A stretch of 64,000 bases of DNA. It comes from UBA4416 sp038327195. GTDB taxonomy: Bacteria; Bacteroidota; Bacteroidia; B-17B0; Aurantibacillaceae. Positions within the stretch are counted from its first letter, which is position 1; each line of letters starts with the position of its first letter. Made by a program: the position numbers and the translations under genes. Where the stretch lies: contig JBBQKU010000015.1 in the NCBI GenBank assembly GCA_038327195.1, positions 29,695 through 93,694 on the forward strand. The letters are read 5' to 3'. Under the pieces are notes generated by a model. That model searched no databases, was not told the origin of the DNA, and saw only the letters and a program-made list of their open reading frames with translations. Below are positions 17,868 to 26,911 of this stretch, piece by piece.

Positions 17868-19259
17868 CTAGCCAAATATCTCAATCACAAAATTAGGAAC
17901 TAAGCCTAAAGCAATGGTAAACAAAGTGGTTAATAATAATAAAACCACGTGAGATGAATCAATTGTAATGCCATCTTCTTTTGTTGGAGCTTTAAAATAC
18001 ATGGCAATAATTACTTTAAAATAATAATATACACCAACCGCTGATGTTAATATTGCTAAAATAATTAACCAGTTATATGATGTTCCAATTAATAAAGAGA
18101 ACACAAAATATTTAGCAAAGAAACCTGAAGTAACTGGTATACCAGCTAAAGAAAGCATGGCAACTGTCATGCAAACAGCCATTAAAGGATGGCGTTTTGC
18201 TAAACCATTAAATGCTTCAATATTTGAACTTCCACTTTCTTGTTTTGATACATGATACACAACCGTAAAAGCTGCAATTGAACCAATTGAATAAGCCAAC
18301 GAATAATATAAAATGGCGCTCACACTTGCCATACCACGGTTATTAGCTAAAATAGCCATTAACATAAATGCAGCGTGGCTAATACTAGAGTATGCTAACA
18401 TGCGTTTTACACTTTGCTGTGTGGCTGCTGTAATATTTGAAACAACTAATGATAAAGCAATAACAACTGCTAACACAATTCCCCATGTTTCATTTACGCC
18501 GCCAAATGTTACTAAAAATAAACGCATGAACGCAGCAAATGCAGCTGTTTTAACTATCGTACTCATTAAAGCGGTGATAACAGTTGGTGAACCTTCGTAA
18601 ACATCGGGAGCCCAAAAATGGAAAGGTGCAGCACTTACTTTAAATAACATGGCTACTAATACTAATAAAACTCCTGCGTAAAAAAATGCAGGAAGATCGG
18701 CACCGTTATGAGAAATGTATGCACGAATTGCCATTAAATCAAAACTACCTGTTGCGCCGTATATTAAAGCAATACCAAATAATAAAAATCCTGAAGCAAA
18801 TGAACCCATAATTAAATATTTGAATCCTGCTTCGTTTGAAGCTAAATCACGTTTACGACTTGCAGCTAAAACATACATAGGAATTGATAATATTTCGATA
18901 CCTAAAAATAAAGTAGTCATATTACTAAATGCCGTTAACATTAATGCTCCAACTAATGCAAATAACACTAAAGCAAAATGATCGGTTACATGGTCTTTTT
19001 CAAAATAATCATTTGCCAATATAAACCAGAAAAAAGCAGTTGCTAATATTACACCACTAAATGCTAAAGCTACGTTATCAAAACGTATCATGTTACTAAA
19101 TACTTCAATGTTATAGTTTGCATTCCATTCTGTAAAGCCTAAAGCATACGCCGCTAATATTCCAATTAATACTAATGGGTACAACACTTTTTTGAATTTG
19201 AAGATTTCGGCTAACATGGCTAAAATTCCTAATCCGCTTATTATTAATAGTCCTTTCAT
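17868..19259 (-). CDS. nuoN: NADH-quinone oxidoreductase subunit N
   Basis: One of the three antiporter-like proton-channel subunits in the membrane arm of complex I. At 463 aa with about 14 membrane helices it is of normal length. Conserved elements include GIEILSIPMYVLAA with the key Glu in TM5, the Lys in FKVSAAPFHFWAPDVYEGSP, and KRMLAYSSISHAAFML with the TM8 Lys region. It is the last gene of the operon, 74 bases after nuoM, and is followed by the operon terminator. Confidence 0.96.
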   Translation of the reverse strand: MKGLLIISGLGILAMLAEIFKFKKVLYPLVLIGILAAYALGFTEWNANYNIEVFSNMIRFDNVALAFSGVILATAFFWFILANDYFEKDHVTDHFALVLFALVGALMLTAFSNMTTLFLGIEILSIPMYVLAASRKRDLASNEAGFKYLIMGSFASGFLLFGIALIYGATGSFDLMAIRAYISHNGADLPAFFYAGVLLVLVAMLFKVSAAPFHFWAPDVYEGSPTVITALMSTIVKTAAFAAFMRLFLVTFGGVNETWGIVLAVVIALSLVVSNITAATQQSVKRMLAYSSISHAAFMLMAILANNRGMASVSAILYYSLAYSIGSIAAFTVVYHVSKQESGSSNIEAFNGLAKRHPLMAVCMTVAMLSLAGIPVTSGFFAKYFVFSLLIGTSYNWLIILAILTSAVGVYYYFKVIIAMYFKAPTKEDGITIDSSHVVLLLLTTLFTIALGLVPNFVIEIFG

Positions 19260-19333
19260 TTTTTAAATAATTATAAATGTTAAATTTTGAATGTTAAATG
19301 TGTTTGTTTGAATAGAGATTTATTTAAAATTTA

Positions 19334-20797
19334 TTATTTCAAATTCAACATTATTAATTTTGTTCCTTCTTCTGCTAAATCATTTAATGGTGAAGGATAA
19401 ACACCAAATGCAACAATTACAAAACATACAATGTACAATACTAATTTATCAGAACCTGCTAATGAACCAAATGCAATGGCAGAATCTTTACGCTCTCCTA
19501 ACATTATATTTTGATAACTACGTAACATATAAACTGCTCCTAACACAACTGTTAAGCCTGCAAATGCAGCTGCAATTGCACTATATTGATATACACCATT
19601 AATTAATAAAAATTCGCCAACAAAGCCATTAGTTAATGGAAGTGCAACTGAACCTAACATCACAATTAAAAATAAAACGGCAAAGTTTCCATTCATACTT
19701 CTGATGCCTCCTAATTTATCAATTTCGCGTGTACCTGTGTGACGTAATAATATATCTGCAATTAAAAATAAACCAACCACATTAACTCCATGTGCTAACA
19801 TTTGCATCACACCACCTTGTATGCCTTGTTGATTACACGATAAAATACCTGCTGCAATTAAGCCAACGTGAGCAATAGAAGAATAAGCAATTAAGCGTTT
19901 GTAATCTTTTTGAACGATTGCTATACACGAAGCATAAATAATTCCGAAAACAGATAAACCAATTGCTACACCACCCCATTTTTCTAAAGCTAAAGGTGTT
20001 AATGGTAATAACCATTTAATTAAACCAAAGGTTCCCATTTTCAACATAATACCCGAAAGCAACATTGTACCTTGAGTTGGAGCATTTACATAAGTATCAG
20101 GTTGCCAAGTGTGAAGTGGAAAAATTGGCATCTTAATACCGAATGCTAAAAAGATACACCAAAATACAAATGACTGTTGGTTAACATCTAACGCTCTGCC
20201 TGCTTGATATAAATCAGCAATTGCCCATGATTTAATTCCTGTGTCGAAACCTGTGTGGCTGTAAACATAGATTAAACCAACTAACATAAATAAAGAACCT
20301 AATAAAGTATAAACAAAAAACTTAAAGGTAATAGCACCTCTGTTTTCTCCGCCCCATAATAAACAAATAAAATAAATTGGGATTAATGCTAATTCCCAAA
20401 ACACATAAAATAAAAAACCATCGTTAGCTGTAAAAACACCAACTAATGCCATTTGCATGATTAATATTAATCCGTAAAACGAATTTGGTTTATCATATTC
20501 GTTTTTAAACGAGGATAAAATAATTAATGGAATTAAAAACGTAGTTAATAAAACCAACAATAATGATAAAGCATCTAAGCCAACTGCAAAATGAATGCCT
20601 AACGATTCAACCCAAGTGCAATTTAAAACCAAATCAGCACTTGCTGGATTGTGTTTGTATTGAAACAATGCTACTAACGAAAGTGCAAATTCAACAAGTG
20701 AAAACCCTAAAGCAATATTACGACTTGCTTTTCCTTTAGTGCCAAATACCAGTAAACCGGCAATAAGTGGTACAATAATTAATAATCCAACTAACAT
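19334..20797 (-). CDS. nuoM: NADH-quinone oxidoreductase subunit M
   Basis: An antiporter-like proton-pumping subunit of 487 aa with about 14 helices. FWELALIPIYFICLLWGG carries the TM5 Glu; PIFPLHTWQPDTYVNAP and KRLIAYSSIAHVGLIAAG are the discontinuous-helix and TM8 signatures. It is preceded not by nuoL, as usual, but by an ORF6N gene. The 53-base gap between the two contains a palindrome and a T-rich leader. Confidence 0.96.
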   Translation of the reverse strand: MLVGLLIIVPLIAGLLVFGTKGKASRNIALGFSLVEFALSLVALFQYKHNPASADLVLNCTWVESLGIHFAVGLDALSLLLVLLTTFLIPLIILSSFKNEYDKPNSFYGLILIMQMALVGVFTANDGFLFYVFWELALIPIYFICLLWGGENRGAITFKFFVYTLLGSLFMLVGLIYVYSHTGFDTGIKSWAIADLYQAGRALDVNQQSFVFWCIFLAFGIKMPIFPLHTWQPDTYVNAPTQGTMLLSGIMLKMGTFGLIKWLLPLTPLALEKWGGVAIGLSVFGIIYASCIAIVQKDYKRLIAYSSIAHVGLIAAGILSCNQQGIQGGVMQMLAHGVNVVGLFLIADILLRHTGTREIDKLGGIRSMNGNFAVLFLIVMLGSVALPLTNGFVGEFLLINGVYQYSAIAAAFAGLTVVLGAVYMLRSYQNIMLGERKDSAIAFGSLAGSDKLVLYIVCFVIVAFGVYPSPLNDLAEEGTKLIMLNLK

Positions 20798-20822
20798 ATT
20801 TTATTTTTTGTTTTTTATTTTC

Positions 20823-20847
20823 ACATTATTTCAATTTGAAATAATGT
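20823..20847. repeat. Palindrome between ORF6N gene 1 and nuoM
   Basis: Perfect 12-base arms (ACATTATTTCAA and its complement) around one central T. It has the same odd-length geometry and CAA-T-TTG core as the intragenic palindrome at 21154-21188. Confidence 0.8.
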
Positions 20848-20850
20848 ACT

Positions 20851-21366
20851 TTATTTTGTTTTATATCCTATTTGTTTGCGTGTTTTTTGTTTTTCAATTA
20901 CTTTATCTTTGTCGATTAAATAGCCAATCGCCTCGTACACATCTTTAAATTGCTTGTTATATTTCTTTTCTAAATCATTCAATTTTTCTGTTAAATCCTT
21001 ATGTGTTAATGCATACGTTCTTAAAAAAACAAAAGCACGCATAATAGAAATATTTACTTCAATTGCTTTTTTAGATTTTAAAATTCCACTTAACATCGCT
21101 AAACCTTGTTCTGTAAAAGCATAAGGTAAATATTTTGGATATTTTCCTCGTCCATTCTCTAAGGTCACAATTTGTGACCTTAGAGAATCAAATTCTTCTT
21201 TTGAAAGCTGAAACATAAAATCTTCAGGAAACCTTTCAATATTGCGTTTAACAGCTTGATTTAACACTTTAGTTTCAACTTCGTACAACGCTGCCAAATC
21301 AAAATCAAGCATCACCTTTTGGCCACGCACTTCATGTATTTTATTTTGAACTTTTTGCAATTGCAT
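20851..21366 (-). CDS. ORF6N domain DNA-binding protein, copy 1, within nuo operon
   Basis: The 171-aa protein carries an ORF6N domain at residues 5-120: KVMLDFDLAALYEVETKVLNQ, RFPEDFMFQLSKEEF, YAFTEQGLAMLSG and NISIMRAFVFLR are the family motifs, found in phage antirepressor-type and KilA-N-related proteins. A C-terminal coiled coil (about 125-160) probably mediates dimerisation. The role is unknown; DNA binding is expected. It starts 2 bases after nuoL ends, so it is transcribed with complex I genes. It is paralogous to the protein at 28533-29045. Codons 70-80 contain a perfect 17-base-arm palindrome. Confidence 0.9.
   Translation of the reverse strand: MQLQKVQNKIHEVRGQKVMLDFDLAALYEVETKVLNQAVKRNIERFPEDFMFQLSKEEFDSLRSQIVTLENGRGKYPKYLPYAFTEQGLAMLSGILKSKKAIEVNISIMRAFVFLRTYALTHKDLTEKLNDLEKKYNKQFKDVYEAIGYLIDKDKVIEKQKTRKQIGYKTK
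21154..21188. repeat. Perfect palindrome inside ORF6N gene 1
   Basis: Arms ATTCTCTAAGGTCACAA (21154-21170) and its exact complement (21172-21188) flank one T. It lies wholly within the coding sequence and encodes the residues SLRSQIVTLEN. Confidence 0.95.
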
Positions 21367-21368
21367 TA

Positions 21369-23258
21369 TTATTTAATAAAACTATAAAACAGTATTAAAA
21401 TAATACCTAATACCATACTAAAAATGTAAACTCCAATATGCCCAGTTTGTGCTTTACGAACTACAGAGCTAATTCCAATAACAGCACTACCTACTCCATT
21501 TACCAAACCATCCACAACTTGCTTATCAAAAAACTTATAAAACAATTCAGAAATTGCATTTAAAGGTTTGGTAATAATCATGTCATAAATTTCGTCAACA
21601 TAATATTTATTGTAAATCAATTTTTTAATTCCTGTTAATTTTTCATCTTTTGCTTCAGGCAAAATTTGATTTTTAATATAAATCATATAAGCAAAGTAGA
21701 TTGTTACAACAGCCGAAATAACTGCAATTCCCATCAAAGTCCATTCTTTTGTATGATTTAATATACTCGGATTTTTATGTAAAATAATTGAATCTAAATG
21801 ATGATGCATCCAATTTGAAGCTCCCCAAAATTCTGGTAAACCTAAAACACCACCAACAACAGCTAATACTGCTAAAACTATTAATGGAATTGTCATTGAT
21901 TTTGGAGATTCATGTAAATGATGTTCTTGTTCATGTGTTCCTCTGAATTTACGATAGAATGTTAAATACAATAAACGGAACATATAAAATACAGTGAGTA
22001 TAGATGCGACCTGGCCAAAAAACCAAAGCGTTGGACTATGCTCATAAGCGTGTGCTAATATTTCGTCTTTTGAAAAGAAACCAGAGAATGGAGGAATACC
22101 ACTAATTGCAATGGTTCCTATTAACATCGTAACAAATGTAATTGGTAATGCTTTTTTCAAACCACCCATTTTACGCATATCTTGTTCGCCACCCATTGCA
22201 TGAATAACAGAACCAGCTCCTAAGAATAATAAAGCTTTAAAGAATGCGTGTGTTGTTACGTGAAATACAGAAGAACTGTAAGCCCCAACTCCTAAGCCTA
22301 AAAACATTAAACCTAATTGTGATACAGTTGAATAAGCTAATACCTTTTTAATATCATTTTGAAACAAGCCAATTGTTGCTGCAAATAAAGCGGTTGTTAC
22401 ACCAACAACTGCAACTACCTCCGAAGCAACATCAGACATTGAATAAAATACGTTTGAACGAACAATCATATAAATACCTGCTGTTACCATTGTAGCTGCA
22501 TGTATTAATGCCGATACAGGAGTTGGACCAGCCATCGCATCTGGCAACCAAGTGTATAATGGTAATTGTGCTGATTTACCCATAGCACCAACAAATAATA
22601 ATAAAGCAATTGCGGTAACAGTAGAACTACTTCCGCTACCTGCTGCTGCAAATACTTCGCTATATGTAATGCTACCAAATGTTACAAAAATTAAAATGAT
22701 TCCTAATAAAAATCCTAAATCACCAACACGATTCATAATGAAAGCTTTTTTAGCAGCATTATTATAAGCCGTGTTTTTAAACCAGAAACCAATTAATAAA
22801 TAAGAACATAAACCAACACCTTCCCAACCAACAAACATAATTAAGTAGTTGTTTCCTAATACTAATAATAGCATGAAAAATACAAATAAGTTTAAGTAAG
22901 TGAAGAAGCGAGAAAAACCTTCATCATCATGCATATACCCAATTGAATAAATGTGAATTAAAAATCCAATTCCTGTAATGATTAATAAAAACCAAGATGA
23001 TAAGGGATCCACTAAAAATTCGAAAGGAATATGTAATGTATCAGAATTAATCCAAGCAAATAAATTTACAGCATGCGATGTAATTTCATGATGTTCTTTC
23101 AAATCTATAAAGATGAGAACAGAAACAATGAAAGAAGCTAAAACAGCTAAACTTGCAATGGTACCAGATAAGCCTTTGCTTATTTTTTTACCGAAAAATC
23201 CATTAATAATAAATCCTAGTAAAGGAAATAATGGAATGAGTGCTACTAATTTAATCAT
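21369..23258 (-). CDS. nuoL: NADH-quinone oxidoreductase subunit L
   Basis: The largest membrane-arm subunit, 629 aa, with 16 or so helices and the long lateral helix near the C-terminus. Diagnostic segments are MFVGWEGVGLCSYLLIGFWF (TM5 Glu), MAGPTPVSALIHAATMVTAG and KKVLAYSTVSQLGLMFLG. It pumps protons at the distal end of complex I. It starts 4 bases after nuoK ends and is followed by ORF6N gene 1. Confidence 0.97.
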   Translation of the reverse strand: MIKLVALIPLFPLLGFIINGFFGKKISKGLSGTIASLAVLASFIVSVLIFIDLKEHHEITSHAVNLFAWINSDTLHIPFEFLVDPLSSWFLLIITGIGFLIHIYSIGYMHDDEGFSRFFTYLNLFVFFMLLLVLGNNYLIMFVGWEGVGLCSYLLIGFWFKNTAYNNAAKKAFIMNRVGDLGFLLGIILIFVTFGSITYSEVFAAAGSGSSSTVTAIALLLFVGAMGKSAQLPLYTWLPDAMAGPTPVSALIHAATMVTAGIYMIVRSNVFYSMSDVASEVVAVVGVTTALFAATIGLFQNDIKKVLAYSTVSQLGLMFLGLGVGAYSSSVFHVTTHAFFKALLFLGAGSVIHAMGGEQDMRKMGGLKKALPITFVTMLIGTIAISGIPPFSGFFSKDEILAHAYEHSPTLWFFGQVASILTVFYMFRLLYLTFYRKFRGTHEQEHHLHESPKSMTIPLIVLAVLAVVGGVLGLPEFWGASNWMHHHLDSIILHKNPSILNHTKEWTLMGIAVISAVVTIYFAYMIYIKNQILPEAKDEKLTGIKKLIYNKYYVDEIYDMIITKPLNAISELFYKFFDKQVVDGLVNGVGSAVIGISSVVRKAQTGHIGVYIFSMVLGIILILFYSFIK

Positions 23259-23262
23259 ATAA

Positions 23263-23574
23263 TTAATTTTTTATTCTGCTTAATAAATCGATGTCAATAC
23301 TTTTGAAATTACGGTAAACCATTGATAAAATAGCTAAACCAACTGCAACCTCAGCAGCTGCAACAGCCATAATAAAGAATACAAATACTTGACCTGAAGC
23401 GTCGTTATGCAATGTAGAAAATGCGACTAATAATAAGTTCACAGCATTTAACATTAATTCGATACACATAAATACAATAATGGCATTTCTACGAGCCATA
23501 ACACCTACAACGCCTATGATAAATAATACGGCGCAAAGCATGATGTAATAATTAATTGGAATTCCGTTTAGCAT
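23263..23574 (-). CDS. nuoK: NADH-quinone oxidoreductase subunit K
   Basis: A 103-aa subunit with three helices. The two membrane glutamates needed for proton transfer are visible: Glu39 in MCIELMLNAVN and Glu75 in AAAEVAVGLA. It follows nuoJ by 26 bases and precedes nuoL by 4. Confidence 0.96.
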   Translation of the reverse strand: MLNGIPINYYIMLCAVLFIIGVVGVMARRNAIIVFMCIELMLNAVNLLLVAFSTLHNDASGQVFVFFIMAVAAAEVAVGLAILSMVYRNFKSIDIDLLSRIKN

Positions 23575-23600
23575 AATTTTATTTTTATTTTTTTAATATT

Positions 23601-24131
23601 TTAGTTTTCTATTTCTTCAATTGTTTTTTCTCTTTTACCAATCATAATGGCACCTACTAGTGCAGCTAATAATAATACAGATGCAATTTCAAATGGGAAT
23701 AAAAATTCGGTAAATAAAACTTTACCTAAATTTTTCACTAATCCTATTTGAGATGAACCGCTTTGAACTAATTGTAATTGCTCAGCTCCTTTTAAAGCAC
23801 CAACCATTACAAATAACAAAACACCTCCAATACAACCAGCAATAACGCGTGTTACAATATGTTTACGTGGTTCCGAATCGGCATCTAAATTCATGAGCAT
23901 GATAATGAATAAAAACAATACCATGATTGCGCCAGCATAAACTACTATATGTACCACTGCTAAAAATTGTGCATTTAATAATAAGTAATGCCCTGCTATA
24001 CAAAAGAATGTTAATACTAAATATAAAACTGAGTTAACTGGGTTACGAGTAAAAACAACCATTAACGCAAACATAATTGCCATTAATGATAACACTCCAA
24101 AAAGCCATTGTGTAATTGTGTATCCTAACAT
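23601..24131 (-). CDS. nuoJ: NADH-quinone oxidoreductase subunit J
   Basis: A five-helix membrane subunit of 176 aa (family 160-200). The conserved TM3 stretch VVHIVVYAGAIMVLFLFIIM includes the pi-bulge region important for coupling, followed by MLMNLD. The sequence immediately upstream of the ATG is an unusual tandem array of the heptamer AAAAACT (see 24131-24172), so translation initiation uses an A-rich, repeat-based leader. Confidence 0.95.
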   Translation of the reverse strand: MLGYTITQWLFGVLSLMAIMFALMVVFTRNPVNSVLYLVLTFFCIAGHYLLLNAQFLAVVHIVVYAGAIMVLFLFIIMLMNLDADSEPRKHIVTRVIAGCIGGVLLFVMVGALKGAEQLQLVQSGSSQIGLVKNLGKVLFTEFLFPFEIASVLLLAALVGAIMIGKREKTIEEIEN

Positions 24132-24172
24132 TTTTTAGTTTTTAGTTTTTAGTTTTTAGTTTTTAGTTTTTT
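24131..24172. repeat. Tandem heptamer array in the nuoJ leader
   Basis: About five copies of TTTTAGT-type heptamers (AAAAACT on the coding strand) directly abut the nuoJ start codon. Confidence 0.9.
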
Positions 24173-24219
24173 GAGCTATCCTTAAAAACCGAATTAATAT
24201 TGTTTTTTAAATTATCTAA

Positions 24220-24822
24220 TTAGTGTTTTCCTTTATTTAATTTTTTATCGTCAAATAATTCGTTGTGTTTTAAACCTAATGTTTTTTTGAATTCTAAAAC
24301 AGCAGCAGTTTGACGTTTGGTAACATCAATACGCTCATTCATTTTTTCAACTAATTTATCTTTTCCGTAAACAAAATCTTTACGTTCAAATTGTGCATCC
24401 ACTAAACGATCCGTTAAAAAGATAGCTTCTTTTGGACAAGCCTCTTCGCATAAACCACAAAAAATACAACGTAACATGTCAATCTCATAAGTAGCTGCGT
24501 ATTTTTCTTCGCGATACAAATGTTCTTCTCCTTTTTTACGTTCGCCACTTGTCATAGTAATTGCTTCCGCCGGACAAGCTACTGCGCACATACCACAAGA
24601 GGTACAACGTTCTGCTCCTGCATCATCACGTTTTAAAACATGTTGCCCACGATAAACTGGAGCTATCGGACGCTTTTGCTCTGGATAGTGGATGGTTGGT
24701 GGCTTTTTAAATAAGTGGCTTGCTGTAATTACCATACCCTTTGCAATGGCAGGTAAATAAATGCGCTCAGCAAAACTTTGCACTTTATTTGAAACGACTA
24801 CTTTTCTGTTAGTTAATTGCAT
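24220..24822 (-). CDS. nuoI: NADH-quinone oxidoreductase subunit I
   Basis: A peripheral-arm subunit of 200 aa holding the two tetranuclear clusters N6a and N6b. The ligand motifs are CTSCGMCAVACP and CIFCGLCEEACP, each followed by a Pro-containing loop. It passes electrons from NuoG toward NuoB. The C-terminal 60 residues are charged. It follows nuoH by 12 bases. Confidence 0.97.
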   Translation of the reverse strand: MQLTNRKVVVSNKVQSFAERIYLPAIAKGMVITASHLFKKPPTIHYPEQKRPIAPVYRGQHVLKRDDAGAERCTSCGMCAVACPAEAITMTSGERKKGEEHLYREEKYAATYEIDMLRCIFCGLCEEACPKEAIFLTDRLVDAQFERKDFVYGKDKLVEKMNERIDVTKRQTAAVLEFKKTLGLKHNELFDDKKLNKGKH

Positions 24823-24834
24823 CTATGTAAACTT

Positions 24835-25890
24835 TTAAAATTTAATATTCCCTCTAAAATATTCAACTACAACTGTAATTGCTAAATTCAATAATGATAA
24901 TGGCAATAATGATTTCCAGCCAAGGTTCATTAATTGATCATAACGGAAACGAGGTAATGTCCAACGAATCCACATGAATAAACAAATGAAGCCAAATATT
25001 TTTGTAATTAAAGCACCAAAACCAATTAATGAAATCCATACAGAACCATCTGCTAAACCAAGCTTAGCATATAGTTCGTGAGCAAATGGAAAATTATATC
25101 CACCAAAATAAATTGTTGCTAAAACTGCTGATGAAATAAACATGTTGATGTATTCTGCAAATAAAAACAGTCCTAATTTCATTGAAGAATATTCGGTATG
25201 GTAACCACCAACTAATTCTGTTTCACATTCAGGTAAATCAAATGGTGCACGATTCGTTTCTGCTAAAGCACAGATAAAAAATATTAAAAAACCAAGTGGT
25301 TGCCAAACTATATTTGCCCAACCTGCGTCTTGTCCTTCAACAATTTCTTTTAAACTTAATGAACCACCCGAAGAAATAATTACGGCAATTAATGCAATGC
25401 CCATAGGGATTTCATAACTAATCATTTGTGATGATGCACGCACTGCACCTAGTAATGCAAATTTATTATTTGATGCCCAACCACCAATCATAATACCATA
25501 CACACCAATAGAGGCAACTCCTAATAAATAAATAACACCAATATTAATATCGGTAATTTGCATATCATAAGTTGTTCCATTAATGATAACCGGTTTTGCC
25601 CAAGGAATTACAGAACTCGTGATAACTGAGGTTACCATAAATAAACATGGTCCTAAAATAAATAAGGAACGGTTAGAAACGTTTGGAATAATTTCTTCTT
25701 TCATAAACATTTTCACACCATCTGCTAGTGGTTGTAACAAACCACCCCAACCTGCTCTGCTTGGTCCTTTTCTGTCTTGTAAAAAAGCGGCAAACTTTCT
25801 TTCCCATAATGTTGCATAAGCTGCGGCTCCTAAGCATAATAGGAAAACTGCTGCGCACATTATTGCTTTGTATATTATAAATGCTGTCAT
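24835..25890 (-). CDS. nuoH: NADH-quinone oxidoreductase subunit H
   Basis: The 351-aa membrane subunit that forms the quinone chamber with NuoB and NuoD. Hallmarks: FAAFLQDRKGPSRAGWGGLL near the N-terminus, AETNRAPFDLPECETELVGG and HTEYSSMKLGLFLFAEY with the acidic funnel residues. Eight helices are evident. It lies 8 bases after nuoG. Confidence 0.97.
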   Translation of the reverse strand: MTAFIIYKAIMCAAVFLLCLGAAAYATLWERKFAAFLQDRKGPSRAGWGGLLQPLADGVKMFMKEEIIPNVSNRSLFILGPCLFMVTSVITSSVIPWAKPVIINGTTYDMQITDINIGVIYLLGVASIGVYGIMIGGWASNNKFALLGAVRASSQMISYEIPMGIALIAVIISSGGSLSLKEIVEGQDAGWANIVWQPLGFLIFFICALAETNRAPFDLPECETELVGGYHTEYSSMKLGLFLFAEYINMFISSAVLATIYFGGYNFPFAHELYAKLGLADGSVWISLIGFGALITKIFGFICLFMWIRWTLPRFRYDQLMNLGWKSLLPLSLLNLAITVVVEYFRGNIKF

Positions 25891-25898
25891 AATTTTAA

Positions 25899-26882
25899 TT
25901 AAGGTCTTTTATTAATATCCATAAATCCAAGTGCTTTTTGTTGTTTCATAACCTGCACTTTTAATTCATTTAAATTTTCGTAATGGTTTTGAGAAATCAC
26001 GCTGCTTTTGTGAATTGGTGATGGCCCTTCAACTTTCCAATCAGCTGTGTTCTTTTTTTCGAAACGACATTCGTTGTAAATAAAATCAATGGCTTCTCCC
26101 CATTGGTCTTTACGAGCCGTAACACGTAATACCTCTTCACCTTTCATCCATAAGCGAACTTTACCCGAACATTTTTTGCAATCACAACTCGCTTCAACAG
26201 GTTTTGTAAACCATACACGAGATTTAAAACGGAATGTTTTATCGGTTAAAGCACCAACTGGGCAAACATCTATCACATTACCAGACATTTCATTTTCAAT
26301 CACATTTTCTATGTAAGTAGAAATCTCAGCTGCATCTCCACGGTGCATAACACCATGAACGCGATTATCTGTTAATTGATCAGCAACTTTTACGCAACGG
26401 AAACACATAATGCAACGCGTCATGTGTAACTGAACATATTTACCAATATCAATTTTTTCAAATTCTCTACGAGGAAATTCATAACGTGTTGTAGCTGCGC
26501 CATGAGAATAACCTAAATCTTGTAAATGACATTCACCAGCTTGGTCACAAACAGGGCAATCCAAAGGATGATTCATTAATAGGAATTCAACAACTCCTTT
26601 ACGAGCCTCTAAAATATCTTTGTTAGTTGTATTTTCTACAACCATTCCATCCATCACTTCTGTACGGCAACTTGCCACAGGTTTAGGCATTGGTGTAGGG
26701 TTTGCAGTACTACCTTGCGTTACTTTTACAATACAAGTTCGGCAATAACCACCACTCGTTTTTAATTTAGAGTGGTAGCACATAGTTGGAGGAGCTACAT
26801 CCGGCCCAATCATTCGTGCTGCTTCAAGTATAGTGGTACCTTTTGGCACGTCTATTTCTATTCCGTCTATTGTTACTTTCAT
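25899..26882 (-). CDS. nuoG: NADH-quinone oxidoreductase subunit G, short form
   Basis: At 327 aa this is far shorter than the roughly 900-aa enterobacterial NuoG. It has the [2Fe-2S] N-terminal domain (MCYHSKLKTSGGYCRTC), the His/Cys cluster region (HPLDCPVCDQAGECHLQDLG) and the [4Fe-4S] region (CIMCFRCVKVADQL ... NVIDVCPVGALTDKTFRFKS). It keeps only the first part of the molybdopterin-oxidoreductase-like domain, whose Cys-rich loop is seen as SCDCKKCSGKVRLW. From memory, this short form is typical of Bacteroidota. Electrons enter from NuoF and leave to NuoI. Upstream, a TonB-like gene and two others separate it from nuoF. Confidence 0.95.
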   Translation of the reverse strand: MKVTIDGIEIDVPKGTTILEAARMIGPDVAPPTMCYHSKLKTSGGYCRTCIVKVTQGSTANPTPMPKPVASCRTEVMDGMVVENTTNKDILEARKGVVEFLLMNHPLDCPVCDQAGECHLQDLGYSHGAATTRYEFPRREFEKIDIGKYVQLHMTRCIMCFRCVKVADQLTDNRVHGVMHRGDAAEISTYIENVIENEMSGNVIDVCPVGALTDKTFRFKSRVWFTKPVEASCDCKKCSGKVRLWMKGEEVLRVTARKDQWGEAIDFIYNECRFEKKNTADWKVEGPSPIHKSSVISQNHYENLNELKVQVMKQQKALGFMDINKRP

Positions 26883-26911
26883 TTTATATATTCAAAATAT
26901 TTATTACTTCC

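Noticed and set aside
25899..26882. NuoG as a truncated or broken gene
   Set aside because: The short form has all its cluster ligands and a clean end; from memory this size is normal in Bacteroidota.
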